From JBDXHU01 sp039989475 (GTDB lineage Bacteria > Pseudomonadota > Gammaproteobacteria > Pseudomonadales > Halieaceae), in NCBI GenBank assembly GCA_039989475.1, contig JBDXHU010000013.1, positions 186,001-250,000 of the forward strand: 64,000 nucleotides of DNA, given 5' to 3'. The position numbers and the translations under genes are program-made. A model generated the notes under the pieces. That model did not search any database. It was given only the letters and a program-made list of their open reading frames with translations, and had not been told where the DNA came from. The stretch's first letter is position 1. Every line of letters begins with the position of its first letter. Below are positions 48,642 through 58,600 of the stretch, piece after piece.

Positions 48642-49829
48642 ATGCAGCGCAGAATTACCGTATTGGGCAGTACCGGCTCGATTGGCCAGAGCACGCTGGA
48701 TGTGGTGGCGCGCCATCCCGAGCGCTTTGCCATTCACGCCCTGACCGCGAATCGCTCGGTTGATGCCCTCTATGAACAATGCCTGGCCTATACACCTGAG
48801 CTTGCAGTCATGGCCTGTGCTGACGCCGCGGCCCAGTTACAGGTCCGTCTTCGCGAGGCCGCCTCGCCCTGTCGGGTACTGGCCGGGGCTGAGGGGCTGG
48901 CCGAGGTGGCGTCGGATAGCGCTGTCGATGTGGTGATGGCGGCCATTGTCGGTGCTGCCGGGCTCGAGTCGACCCTGGCCGCTGTGCATGCCGGCAAGAC
49001 CGTGCTGCTGGCAAACAAGGAATCGCTGGTTATGGCGGGAGGCCTGTTTATGGCGGCGGTCGCCGACAGCCAGGCTACCTTGCTGCCTATAGACAGTGAA
49101 CACAATGCCATTTTTCAATGCCTGCCCACCGATTCGGGTGGCGCAGTGCATCGTCGCGGTGTGTCTCGAATTCTGTTGACCGCATCCGGCGGCCCGTTTC
49201 GCGAGTGGGATTTGCAGCAGATGCGTGGGGTGACGCCGGAACAAGCCTGTGCCCATCCCAATTGGTCGATGGGCCGCAAGATATCGGTGGACTCAGCGAC
49301 CTTGATGAATAAAGGCCTGGAACTGATAGAAGCCTGTTGGCTGTTTGATGTGGCGCCGGATTTCGTCCAGGTCGTGGTGCATCCGCAGAGCATTATTCAT
49401 TCCATGGTGCAGTATACGGACGGTTCCGTATTGGCGCAGTTGGGTAACCCGGACATGCGCACACCCATTGCTCATGCCCTTGGCTGGCCGGAGCGCATTG
49501 GCTCCGGTGTGGCCGACCTTGATATAGTAGCAACCGCGCGTTTGGATTTTGAACCGCCAGACCTGGAACGCTTCCCCTGCCTTGAGTTGGCGCGGGCTGC
49601 AGTGGAGCAAGGCGGTATGGCCATGGCACAGCTGAATGCGGCCAATGAAGAAGCAGTAGCCGCATTTCTCGACGGCGAGCTCGGCTTTACCGGGATTCCC
49701 CAGGTGATTGAAACGGTGCTGGCCAGGGCAGATCGGGCTGAACCTGAATCGCTGGCTGTGGTCAAAGAAGCAGATCTTCAGGCGCGGCAGCTCGCGCGGG
49801 AGTCGATTTTTAGCATGAGCGACAGGTAG
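48642..49829 (+). CDS. dxr: 1-deoxy-D-xylulose 5-phosphate reductoisomerase
   Basis: 395 residues. Second step of the MEP isoprenoid pathway. NADPH site ITVLGSTGSIGQSTLDV; metal/substrate motifs LPIDSEHNAIFQCLP and SVDSATLMNKGLELIEACWL. The ATG at 48642 is preferred over a TTG at 48633 that overlaps the cdsA stop. It lies next to uppS and cdsA, so isoprenoid precursor and carrier-lipid synthesis are grouped. Confidence 0.97.
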   Translation: MQRRITVLGSTGSIGQSTLDVVARHPERFAIHALTANRSVDALYEQCLAYTPELAVMACADAAAQLQVRLREAASPCRVLAGAEGLAEVASDSAVDVVMAAIVGAAGLESTLAAVHAGKTVLLANKESLVMAGGLFMAAVADSQATLLPIDSEHNAIFQCLPTDSGGAVHRRGVSRILLTASGGPFREWDLQQMRGVTPEQACAHPNWSMGRKISVDSATLMNKGLELIEACWLFDVAPDFVQVVVHPQSIIHSMVQYTDGSVLAQLGNPDMRTPIAHALGWPERIGSGVADLDIVATARLDFEPPDLERFPCLELARAAVEQGGMAMAQLNAANEEAVAAFLDGELGFTGIPQVIETVLARADRAEPESLAVVKEADLQARQLARESIFSMSDR

Positions 49830-49835
49830 GTTCAG

Positions 49836-51191
49836 GTGGAATTGATTTACACACTGCTGGTTACAGCCTTTACTCTGGCCCTGTTGGTCGCCATTCACGA
49901 GTTTGGTCACTTTTGGGTCGCGCGCAAATGCGGCGTAAAGGTGATTCGCTTTTCCATTGGTTTTGGTACGCCCCTGCTGCGCTGGCGCGATAAGCTCGAT
50001 ACCGAGTACATCATCGCTGCGGTACCCCTGGGTGGCTACGTGAAGATGCTCGACGAGCGCGAGGGCGAGATTACCCCCGGCATGGAGCATCTGGCCTTTA
50101 ACCGCAAGCCGGTGCTGCAGCGGATCGCGGTGGTCGCCGCCGGGCCGATCGCCAACCTCTTGCTAGCCGTGGTGGCTTACTGGTTTGTATTCCTGGCCGG
50201 GGAGAGCGGCATTGCCCCGGTTATCGGCGGCGTTACAGAGGGTTCCGTGGCCGATGTGGCGGGACTGGAGGCGGGCCAGGAAATTGTTGCCATCGACGGC
50301 AGGGCAACCCCGACCTGGCAAGCGGTAAATTTTCGGCTGCTGGACCGCATAGGCGACAGCGGTCCACTGGCTTTTTCGGTGCGCTATCCCGATTCTGATT
50401 TTATCTACCAGTCTGAGGGAATGCTGGATGAGTGGCTTAGCGAGGTTGAAGAACCCAATCTGATCCGCGGCCTGGGCATAGAAATGTTTCGCCCGCCGGT
50501 GCCACCCATATTGGACGAAATCGTAGCCGACAGCCCCGCCGCCGCCGCCGACCTGCGTTCTGGGGATCGAATAATCAGTGCCGATGGCGCCGCCATGGAG
50601 CAATGGTCTGATTGGGTAGACTACGTGCGGGCGCGGCCAGGCCAGCTCATAGAACTTGAGGTCCTGCGTGAGGAACAACTGATAGAGCTTGCTATCGTGC
50701 CGGCGCGGCGCCTCGATGATGCCGGGACCGCCTACGGCCAGGTTGGTGTCAGTGTCACGATTCCACAATGGCCCGAGGGTATGCGACGGGACTTCCAGTA
50801 TGGCCCGGTGGCGGCCCTGGGCGCGGCAACCCAGCGTACTGGTGAACTGGTTGTATTCACCCTCAATTCCATCAAGAAGATGATCATGGGATTAATTTCC
50901 CCGAAAAACTTGAGTGGACCCATTACCATTGCTAAAGTTGCGACCGCCTCGGCACAGTCAGGCCTGGAGGCCTTTGTCGCCTTTCTGGCCTTGCTGAGTG
51001 TGAGTCTCGGGGTGCTTAACCTGCTACCCATACCGGTGCTGGATGGGGGCCACCTGATGTATTACACGATTGAGCTACTGTTTGGTAAGCCGGTACCTGT
51101 AAAGGTGCAGATGCTGGGCTACCAGGTCGGTTTATTCATCATTCTCGGGGTGATGATGCTGGCTCTTTATAACGATTTTTCCCGCCTCTGA
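49836..51191 (+). CDS. rseP: Site-2 intramembrane protease RseP
   Basis: 451 residues from a GTG. The zinc motif HEFGH is at residues 21-25 in the first helix, two PDZ domains are in the periplasmic loop, and LDGGHLMYY in the third helix supplies the remaining ligand. It cleaves anti-sigma-E after stress and also clears signal peptides. It is immediately upstream of bamA, as in other gammaproteobacteria. Confidence 0.97.
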   Translation: MELIYTLLVTAFTLALLVAIHEFGHFWVARKCGVKVIRFSIGFGTPLLRWRDKLDTEYIIAAVPLGGYVKMLDEREGEITPGMEHLAFNRKPVLQRIAVVAAGPIANLLLAVVAYWFVFLAGESGIAPVIGGVTEGSVADVAGLEAGQEIVAIDGRATPTWQAVNFRLLDRIGDSGPLAFSVRYPDSDFIYQSEGMLDEWLSEVEEPNLIRGLGIEMFRPPVPPILDEIVADSPAAAADLRSGDRIISADGAAMEQWSDWVDYVRARPGQLIELEVLREEQLIELAIVPARRLDDAGTAYGQVGVSVTIPQWPEGMRRDFQYGPVAALGAATQRTGELVVFTLNSIKKMIMGLISPKNLSGPITIAKVATASAQSGLEAFVAFLALLSVSLGVLNLLPIPVLDGGHLMYYTIELLFGKPVPVKVQMLGYQVGLFIILGVMMLALYNDFSRL

Positions 51192-51223
51192 GCGGCATTC
51201 CAGAAGAAAATATAAAAACGCTG

Positions 51224-53866
51224 ATGATCCGCTCCGTCCATTTACATCAAGTCTATCCAGCAGGCGTACTGCTGCTGTGCCTGCTGCTAACGCCACTCGG
51301 GCTGGCCCAGGCTCCCTCCCAGGCGCCGGTGCAGGCCCAGGAGGAGCGTTTTGTTATTTCCGATATCCGGGTCGAGGGCCTGCAGCGCATCTCGGCGGGA
51401 TCGGTCTTTTCCGCCATGCCTATCGGGGTTGGAGATACGGCAGACACGACACTTATCAGGTCCTCGGCGAGAGCGCTGTTTGGCACCGGTAATTTCGACG
51501 ATATCCAGATCGGCCGCGATGGCAACGTGCTGGTTATTATTGTGGCGGAACGCCCCAGTATCTCGGAGATAGTCATCCAGGGTAACGAAGCGATTGAAAC
51601 TGAAGCGCTGCTTGATGGCCTCAAGGGTGCCGGTCTGTCAGAGGGCAGGGTTTTCAAGCGTTCGACCCTGGAAGGCATGCAGCTGGAACTGCAGCGCCAG
51701 TATGTGCAACAGGGTCGCTACGACGCCAATATTGATGCCGAGGTGATACCGGAACCGCGTAACCGGGTGTCGATTAACATCGACGTGGATGAAGGCAATG
51801 TTTCCACCATCAAGCACATCAATATCGTTGGTAATACGGTCTACAAGGATGAAGATCTGACCGATCTGTTTGAGTTGCACAGCACCAACTGGCTTTCCTT
51901 CATCAGGGGTGATGACAAGTATTCCCGGGAGCGCCTCAGCGGCGACCTGGAAACCCTGACCTCCTACTATATGGACAGGGGCTATTTGCAGTTCCGAATC
52001 GACTCCACACAGGTTGCGGTCAGTCCGGCAAAGGACGCGGTATACATCACCGCCAACGTCGTCGAGGGGGATGTCTACACCATTAGCGACGTTGACCTCT
52101 CGGGGGACCTGGTGCTGCCTGCGGAAGACCTGCGCCGCTTCCTGATTGTGCGCGAGGGCCAGACTTACTCGCAGCAACTGGTTACCAGTACCGAAGAGTA
52201 TTTGACCCAGCGCCTGGGTAATGAGGGCTATAACTTTGCCAAGGTCACCGGCATCCCCGAAATTGATGAAGAAGAAAAGCAAGTCGCCATGAAATTCTTC
52301 GTCGACCCGGGCAAGCGCACCTATGTGCGCCGGATCAGCTTTCGTGGCAATACCAAGACGGTCGATGAGGTATTACGGCGTGAGATGCGGCAAATGGAAG
52401 GCGCCCCGGCGTCTGCCGCGGCGATCGAGTCTTCCCGTATTCGCCTGGAGCGCCTCGGTTTCTTCAGCCAGGCTTCTGTGGAAACGCCGGAGGTGGCAGG
52501 CCACGATGATCTGATCGATGTGGAATATACGGTCGAGGAGCAATCTTCTGGTTCTATTGGCGCCAGTTTTGGCTACGCCCAGGGCACCGGTCTTATCCTG
52601 GGCCTGAACCTGCAGCAGGATAACTTCCTCGGTACTGGCAAGCGGGTCGGTATTGGTGCCAATTCCAGCCAGTACCAGGACTTCTACAATTTCAGTTACA
52701 CCAACCCTTATTTCACGGAGGATGGTGTCAGTCGCGGCTTCAATATCTTCTACCGGGCCACCGACCTGGACGAGATTAACGTGGCGCGTTATTCCACCAA
52801 CACCTTTGGTGGCGCGGTTAACTTTGGCTACCCGATCCGCGAAACAGAGCGGCTCGGCTTTAGCATTGGCTTGTCTAATACCGATATCACCGTAGGCCGC
52901 TTCGCGGTGCAGGAAATCAAGGCCAGCCCGCGCCTGCAAGGGGGCGTCGAAGATTATTACGAGAGCACCCTGGATCCGTTTACCGGCACCTACAGCGCAG
53001 CCGAGGTGCTGGAGCCACTGTCAGATTTGCCGCCGACCTACCTGACCCCTACCTCGGAGCCCGGTTTTATTGATATTAATGGCGACTCTTACCTGAACTG
53101 GACGATAACCAGTAGCTGGAGCCAGTCGACCCTGAACCGGGGTCGCTTTGCCACCCGCGGGGCCTCTAATTCGGTGTCGCTGGAAGTCTCCATGCCTGCC
53201 AGCGACCTGGAATTCTACAAGTTGGTCTATCGCGGTGAATACTACTGGCCAATAGCCCAGTCCTGGACGGTGAAATTCCGTACCGAGCTTGGCTGGGGCG
53301 ACGGCTATGGTGATACCAGCGAGTTGCCTTTCTACGAGAACTTCTTCGCCGGTGGTTTTGGCTCGGTACGTGGTTACGAGAGCAACACCCTGGGCCCACA
53401 GAGCACGCCGGCCCTGCTCTATGACGTGTCCCAGCCGGTGACAGCCATCGACGCCAATGGGGAGCCCACCCAGGTTGGTGGCCCGAATGGCGACGAATTT
53501 GGTTATGTTGCCCGCAATGACCGGCTTATCGTGTCAAGGGCTAATGAAAACCCGGATCCCTTTGGTGGAGATGTTCTGTTAGAGGGTGGAGTTGAGTTAA
53601 TATTCCCACTTCCCTTTATCAAGGACCAGCGCCAGATACGATCGGCATTTTTTATTGACGCGGGTAACGTGTTCAGCACCAACTGCCGCTCCAGCCAGCG
53701 CCAGTGTTACGATGTGGATTTGAACGAAATGCGCTATTCAGTCGGTGTGGGTGCAACCTGGATAACCGGCTTTGGCCCGATTACCTTCAGCCTGGCCAAG
53801 CCGCTGAACTCGGGTGACTTTGATCAGGAAGAAGTATTCCAGTTCACGCTGGGACGCGGCTTCTAA
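51224..53866 (+). CDS. bamA: Outer membrane protein assembly factor BamA
   Basis: 880 residues; slightly longer than the roughly 800 of E. coli. Signal peptide with core LLLCLLLTPLGLA. Five POTRA domains (the first begins FVISDIRVEGLQRISAGSVF), then a 16-stranded barrel. The conserved (V/I)RG(F/Y) of loop 6 is VRGYESNTLGPQ. The extra length seems to lie in barrel loops (for example GGVEDYYESTLDPFTGTY). The C-terminal beta signal ends in Phe (FTLGRGF). The BamC lipoprotein is at 25.8 kb. Confidence 0.97.
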   Translation: MIRSVHLHQVYPAGVLLLCLLLTPLGLAQAPSQAPVQAQEERFVISDIRVEGLQRISAGSVFSAMPIGVGDTADTTLIRSSARALFGTGNFDDIQIGRDGNVLVIIVAERPSISEIVIQGNEAIETEALLDGLKGAGLSEGRVFKRSTLEGMQLELQRQYVQQGRYDANIDAEVIPEPRNRVSINIDVDEGNVSTIKHINIVGNTVYKDEDLTDLFELHSTNWLSFIRGDDKYSRERLSGDLETLTSYYMDRGYLQFRIDSTQVAVSPAKDAVYITANVVEGDVYTISDVDLSGDLVLPAEDLRRFLIVREGQTYSQQLVTSTEEYLTQRLGNEGYNFAKVTGIPEIDEEEKQVAMKFFVDPGKRTYVRRISFRGNTKTVDEVLRREMRQMEGAPASAAAIESSRIRLERLGFFSQASVETPEVAGHDDLIDVEYTVEEQSSGSIGASFGYAQGTGLILGLNLQQDNFLGTGKRVGIGANSSQYQDFYNFSYTNPYFTEDGVSRGFNIFYRATDLDEINVARYSTNTFGGAVNFGYPIRETERLGFSIGLSNTDITVGRFAVQEIKASPRLQGGVEDYYESTLDPFTGTYSAAEVLEPLSDLPPTYLTPTSEPGFIDINGDSYLNWTITSSWSQSTLNRGRFATRGASNSVSLEVSMPASDLEFYKLVYRGEYYWPIAQSWTVKFRTELGWGDGYGDTSELPFYENFFAGGFGSVRGYESNTLGPQSTPALLYDVSQPVTAIDANGEPTQVGGPNGDEFGYVARNDRLIVSRANENPDPFGGDVLLEGGVELIFPLPFIKDQRQIRSAFFIDAGNVFSTNCRSSQRQCYDVDLNEMRYSVGVGATWITGFGPITFSLAKPLNSGDFDQEEVFQFTLGRGF

Positions 53867-53883
53867 AGCGAAACGATTTTTTT

Positions 53884-54426
53884 ATGACAATGGAGAAGAC
53901 AGTGTCCAAGACCTTGAAAGTATTGATGGCAGGATTAATGTTGGCCGCGCTGCCATCGCTGGCGGCAGCCCAGGGACGTATAGCTGTAGTCAACCTGGAA
54001 GAGGCTATTTTGCAAACCGACGAAGCGCAGGCGCGATTGAACGGCCTCCGTGAAGCCGATGATTACAAAGCTGACAAGACCGAGCTGGATCGCCTGCAAA
54101 CCGAGCGCGAGGAGCTGATCAAGGAAGTGCAGAATGACCTGGCGGTGATGAGCGCCGAGCAGCAGCAGGCGGCCCGCAAGCGGCTGGCCAGTAAAAACGC
54201 TGATCTCGAGCATGTTCTGCGCAAGCTGCAACAGTCGGAGCAGGAGTTAGGTCAGCAGTTGTTGGCGGAAATGACTCCCAAGGTGCAGGCAGTATTGCGG
54301 GACCTGATCCAGAGTGAGGGCATCGGTCTTCTGATCCAGCGCAGCGCAGTCATACACGCGGACAATGGCTTCAGCATTACGGCCAAGGTTACCGACAAGC
54401 TTAATCAGCAGGCCGCCGCCGAGTAA
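53884..54426 (+). CDS. skp: Periplasmic chaperone Skp/OmpH
   Basis: 180 residues with a signal peptide (core LKVLMAGLMLAALPSLAAA, cleavage before QGRIAVVN). Long alpha-helical tentacles (heptad-like DDYKADKTELDRLQTERE), then the C-terminal strand GIGLLIQRSAVIHAD. Holds unfolded outer-membrane proteins for BamA. In most gammaproteobacteria lpxD follows; here fabZ follows after 26 bases. Confidence 0.93.
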   Translation: MTMEKTVSKTLKVLMAGLMLAALPSLAAAQGRIAVVNLEEAILQTDEAQARLNGLREADDYKADKTELDRLQTEREELIKEVQNDLAVMSAEQQQAARKRLASKNADLEHVLRKLQQSEQELGQQLLAEMTPKVQAVLRDLIQSEGIGLLIQRSAVIHADNGFSITAKVTDKLNQQAAAE

Positions 54427-54452
54427 TCGGCAGTCGCGGAGCGGGCAGGATC

Positions 54453-54884
54453 ATGATGGACATCGAAGAGATACAGCGTTTCCTCCCGCATCGCTACCCG
54501 TTCCTGTTAGTGGATCGGGTGCTGGAGCTTGAGCTGGGCGAGTCTATTGTCGCCTACAAGAACATCACTTTTAACGAGCAGCTGTTCCAGGGTCACTTCC
54601 CGGACAAGGCTGTGTTTCCCGGCGTTTTGACCGTGGAAGCCATGGCCCAGGCGGCCGGCATCCTCGGTTTCAAGACCATGGACAAGACACCGGCCGACGG
54701 CTCTATTTACCTGTTCGCCGGCGCCGACAAGCTCCGCTTCAAGCGCCCGGTTGTTCCCGGGGACCGCTTGATGCTGCGGGCCCGTATCATTTCGAGCAAG
54801 CGCGGGATATGGAAGTTTGCGGTCAGCGCCGATGTTGATGAGCAACTGTGTGCGTCGGCCACAATCCTGTGTGCGGATCGCTAA
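54453..54884 (+). CDS. fabZ: 3-hydroxyacyl-[acyl-carrier-protein] dehydratase
   Basis: 143 residues. Hotdog fold; catalytic His in GHFPDKAVFPGVL and Glu in VEAMAQAAG, plus the LPHRYPFLLVDRV N-terminus. Dehydrates 3-hydroxyacyl-ACP in fatty-acid synthesis and balances the supply of hydroxyacyl-ACP to lipid A. It normally lies between lpxD and lpxA; neither is next to it here. Confidence 0.97.
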   Translation: MMDIEEIQRFLPHRYPFLLVDRVLELELGESIVAYKNITFNEQLFQGHFPDKAVFPGVLTVEAMAQAAGILGFKTMDKTPADGSIYLFAGADKLRFKRPVVPGDRLMLRARIISSKRGIWKFAVSADVDEQLCASATILCADR

Positions 54885-54981
54885 GGCGCTTTTTAGAAGA
54901 CCGCTGGTGGTAGTAGCCACTAGCTGAGCAGGAGGAGCGATCTCACTCACCGAGAATCCGCTGCTGCCTGGTTGAACCTGG
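54885..54981 (+). other. Short intergenic region where lpxA-lpxB would be expected
   Basis: 97 bases between fabZ and rnhB. It contains AGGAGGAG at 54930-54937, a strong Shine-Dalgarno match. No ATG, GTG or TTG follows at usable distance, and the rnhB GTG is 44 bases away. I see no recognisable lpxA or lpxB remnant. It may be a deletion junction. Confidence 0.4.
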
Positions 54982-55605
54982 GTGAGGCCTGAATTGGATT
55001 TAGACCTGTTTGCTGGTGATTACCCCGCCCGGGGTCTGGCCGGCGTCGATGAGGTAGGCCGTGGGCCTCTGGCCGGAGACGTGGTTGCCGCCGCGGTGAT
55101 TCTCAATCCCGACGATCCTGTTGCCGGCCTGGATGATTCCAAGAAGCTGTCGCCAGCGCGACGCGAGGCACTGGCTGCTGAAATTCGCGAGCGAGCGGTG
55201 GCCTGGTGTTTGGGGCGGGCCAGTGTCGCCGAGATTGACCGCATCAATATCCTCCAGGCCAGCCTGCTGGCGATGCGGCGGGCGGTAGAAGGACTGGCGG
55301 TCCAGCCGGACTATGTGCTGGTAGACGGCAATCGGCTGCCCCAGTGGAGCTATCGCTCCGAGCCTGTGGTGGGCGGTGATGGACTCGTCCCGGCAATCGC
55401 GGCTGCCTCCATCCTGGCCAAGGTGCAGCGGGACGACGAGATGATCGCCCTGGATGAACGCTACCCCGGGTACGGGCTGGCCCAGCACAAGGGCTATCCT
55501 ACCCGTCTCCATATGGAAGCCCTGCAGCGCCTCGGTGTGACGCCGATACATAGGCGCAGTTTTGCCCCGGTGCGGGAATTGTTAGAGCCGGGCGCGGCGG
55601 AGTAA
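54982..55605 (+). CDS. rnhB: Ribonuclease HII
   Basis: 207 residues from a GTG. Removes ribonucleotides and RNA primers from DNA-RNA hybrids. Catalytic residues: Asp-Glu in GVDEVGRGPLAGDVVAAAV, Asp in YVLVDGNRLP, and IAAASILAKVQRD. The start is at the position usual for the family. It is followed 9 bases later by dnaE. Confidence 0.96.
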   Translation: MRPELDLDLFAGDYPARGLAGVDEVGRGPLAGDVVAAAVILNPDDPVAGLDDSKKLSPARREALAAEIRERAVAWCLGRASVAEIDRINILQASLLAMRRAVEGLAVQPDYVLVDGNRLPQWSYRSEPVVGGDGLVPAIAAASILAKVQRDDEMIALDERYPGYGLAQHKGYPTRLHMEALQRLGVTPIHRRSFAPVRELLEPGAAE

Positions 55606-55614
55606 GATAGCTTC

Positions 55615-58600
55615 ATGCCAAACTTCGTCCACCTTCGCCTACACACAGAATACTCATTGCTGGACAGCCTGGTTCGCATCAAGCCGCTGGTGCAGCGCGT
55701 GGCCGAGCTGGGCATGCCCGCGGTGGCGGTTACCGATCACAGTAATTTCTACGGTCTGGTGAAGTTCTACAAGGCCGCTATCGCCAGCGGCGTCAAACCC
55801 CTATTCGGCGTGGATCTGCTGGTCAGGGAGGGCGAGGAACGCGAAGCACCGACGCTGCTGACCCTGCTGGCGACTGACGAACACGGATACCTGGCACTGA
55901 CCAAACTGATTTCCCGGGCCTATATGGAAGGTCAGCACCTGGGTGTTCCCCAGGTTGAGCGCGAGTGGCTGGCCGAGCGCAGCGAGGGTGTCATTGCCCT
56001 GTCGGGCGGCCGTTTCGGCGACGTTGGCCAGTCGCTGGTCTCCGGCCGGCCAGAGCAGGCGGCGGAGCAATTGCAGTTCTGGATGTCACTCTACCCGGGT
56101 CGTTTCTACCTCGAATTGCAACGCACCGGTCGCGACAATGAAGAGGCCTATCTGCACGCTGCAGTGGCGCTGGCCGAACAGCACCAGTGCCCGGTGGTGG
56201 CCACCAACGACGTGCGCTTCCTGGCGGCGGCGGAATTTGAAGCACATGAAACCAGGGTTTGCGTGCAAGAGGGGCGCACCCTGGACGATCCGCGGCGGGC
56301 GCGCCAGTACTCGGAGCAGCAGTATTTACGTAGTCCCGAGGAGATGCAGGAGCTGTTCAGCGATATTCCCGAGGCGCTTGAGAATACGCTGGAAATCGCC
56401 CGTCGCTGCAGTGTGCAATTGGAGCTGGGTAACCCCTGCCTGCCGGATTATCCGGTGCCGGATGGCCTGAGCATGGAGGAGTATTTCAGCCAGCTCTCCC
56501 ATCAAGGCCTGGATATGCGCCTGCAGCAGTTATTCGACCCCGCAGCCGAGGATTTTGGGCAGCGTCAGCGCGAATATCGGGAGAGGCTCGATTTTGAGCT
56601 CAATGTCATCAACCAGATGGGTTTTCCCGGCTATTTCCTGATTGTGATGGATTTCATACGCTGGTCCAAGCAGCAGGGTATTCCGGTGGGCCCAGGTCGT
56701 GGTTCCGGTGCCGGTTCCCTGGTGGCCTATGTGCTGGAGATTACCGACCTCGATCCGATCGGCTACGACCTGCTGTTTGAGCGCTTCCTTAACCCGGAAC
56801 GGGTCTCCATGCCTGACTTCGATGTGGATTTCTGCATGGAAAACCGCGACCAGGTAATCAGTTACGTGGCGGATACCTACGGCCGCGAAGCGGTCTCCCA
56901 GATTATTACCTTCGGTACCATGGCGGCCAAGGCGGTGGTGCGCGACGTGGCGCGGGTGCAGGGTAAGTCTTACGGCCTGGCCGATAAATTGTCCAAGCTG
57001 ATTCCATTCGAGGTCGGTATGACCCTGGACAAGGCCCTGGAGCAGGAGGAGCCGCTGCAGGAGTTCCTGCGCGATGACGGCGACGCCCAGGAGATCTGGG
57101 ATATGGCACTGCAACTGGAGGGTTTGACCCGCAACGTCGGCAAGCATGCCGGTGGTGTGGTGATAGCGCCCTCCCAGCTGACGGACTTTGCGCCGCTGTA
57201 TTGTGACGAAAGCGGCGGCGGCCTGGTTACCCAGTACGACAAGAATGATGTAGAGGACGTGGGCCTGGTCAAGTTTGACTTCCTCGGCCTGCGCACCCTG
57301 ACCATCATCGACTGGGCGGTTAAGATCATCAATGAGCAGCGTCAGCAACAGGCTGAGTCGCCGCTGGAAATTTCTGCAATCCCGCTGGACGATGGGGATA
57401 CCTTCACGCTATTGCAAGGTGCCGAAACCACCGCGGTATTCCAGCTGGAATCCAGCGGCATGAAGGACCTTATTAAACGACTGCAGCCTGATTGTTTCGA
57501 AGATATCGTGGCTCTGGTGGCATTGTTTCGACCGGGACCCCTGCAGTCCGGCATGGTTGATAACTTCATTAATCGCAAGCATGGGCGCGAGGCTATTTCC
57601 TATCCGGATGCCCAGTACCAGCATGAGTGGTTGCAGCCAATCCTCGAACCCACCTACGGCATCATCCTGTACCAGGAGCAGGTGATGCAGATTGCCCAGG
57701 AACTGGCCGGCTACACCCTGGGCGGTGCTGACCTGCTGCGGCGGGCGATGGGCAAGAAGAAGCCCGAGGAAATGGCCAAGCAGCGTGAGGTGTTCCAGTC
57801 AGGTGCTGCCGACAAGGGCGTGGACCCGAATCTCGCCATTCGCATCTTTGACCTGGTGGAAAAATTCGCCGGTTATGGTTTTAACAAGTCGCACTCGGCC
57901 GCCTATGCCATGGTGTCCTACCAGACTGCCTGGTTGAAGGCCCACTACCCGGCACCGTTTATGGCAGCGGTGATGAGTTCGGAATTGCAAAACACAGACA
58001 AGATCGTCACCTTTGTCGACGAGTGCCACGCGATGAAGTTGCCACTAAAGCACCCTGACGTGAATGAGGGCCGTTACATGTTCACGGTCAATAGCCAGGG
58101 TGAAATCATTTACGGCCTGGGTGCAATCAAGGGGCTGGGTGAGGGCCCTATTGAAAACATGCTACAAGTGCGCAAGCAAGGCCTCTTCGAAAACCTGTTC
58201 GATTTTTGCAAGCGAACCGATGCCAGGAAGGTCAACCGGCGCGCCGTGGAAGCCTTGATTCGCAGTGGTGCCTTTGACTCCCTTGGCGAGGACCGCGCGG
58301 TGCTGATGGCGAGTCTGGATGACGCCCTGCAGGCGGCCCAGCAAAACGCGGCCAACGAAGATGCCGGTATCAACGACATGTTTGGCGACGTGGTGGATAC
58401 CGCCAGTTCCGGGGACAGCCATGCGGCTTATCGCCGCGCCCGGCCCTGGTCGGCCAAGGAGACATTAGCCGGTGAGAAGGACACCCTGGGGCTGTGGATT
58501 ACCGGACATCCCTTTGACGAATATGAGAAGGAGCTGCGCAAGATTGCACCGACTCGCATTGCCGACCTGCGCGCGGATGGATCCCGCAATCAGCTTATCA

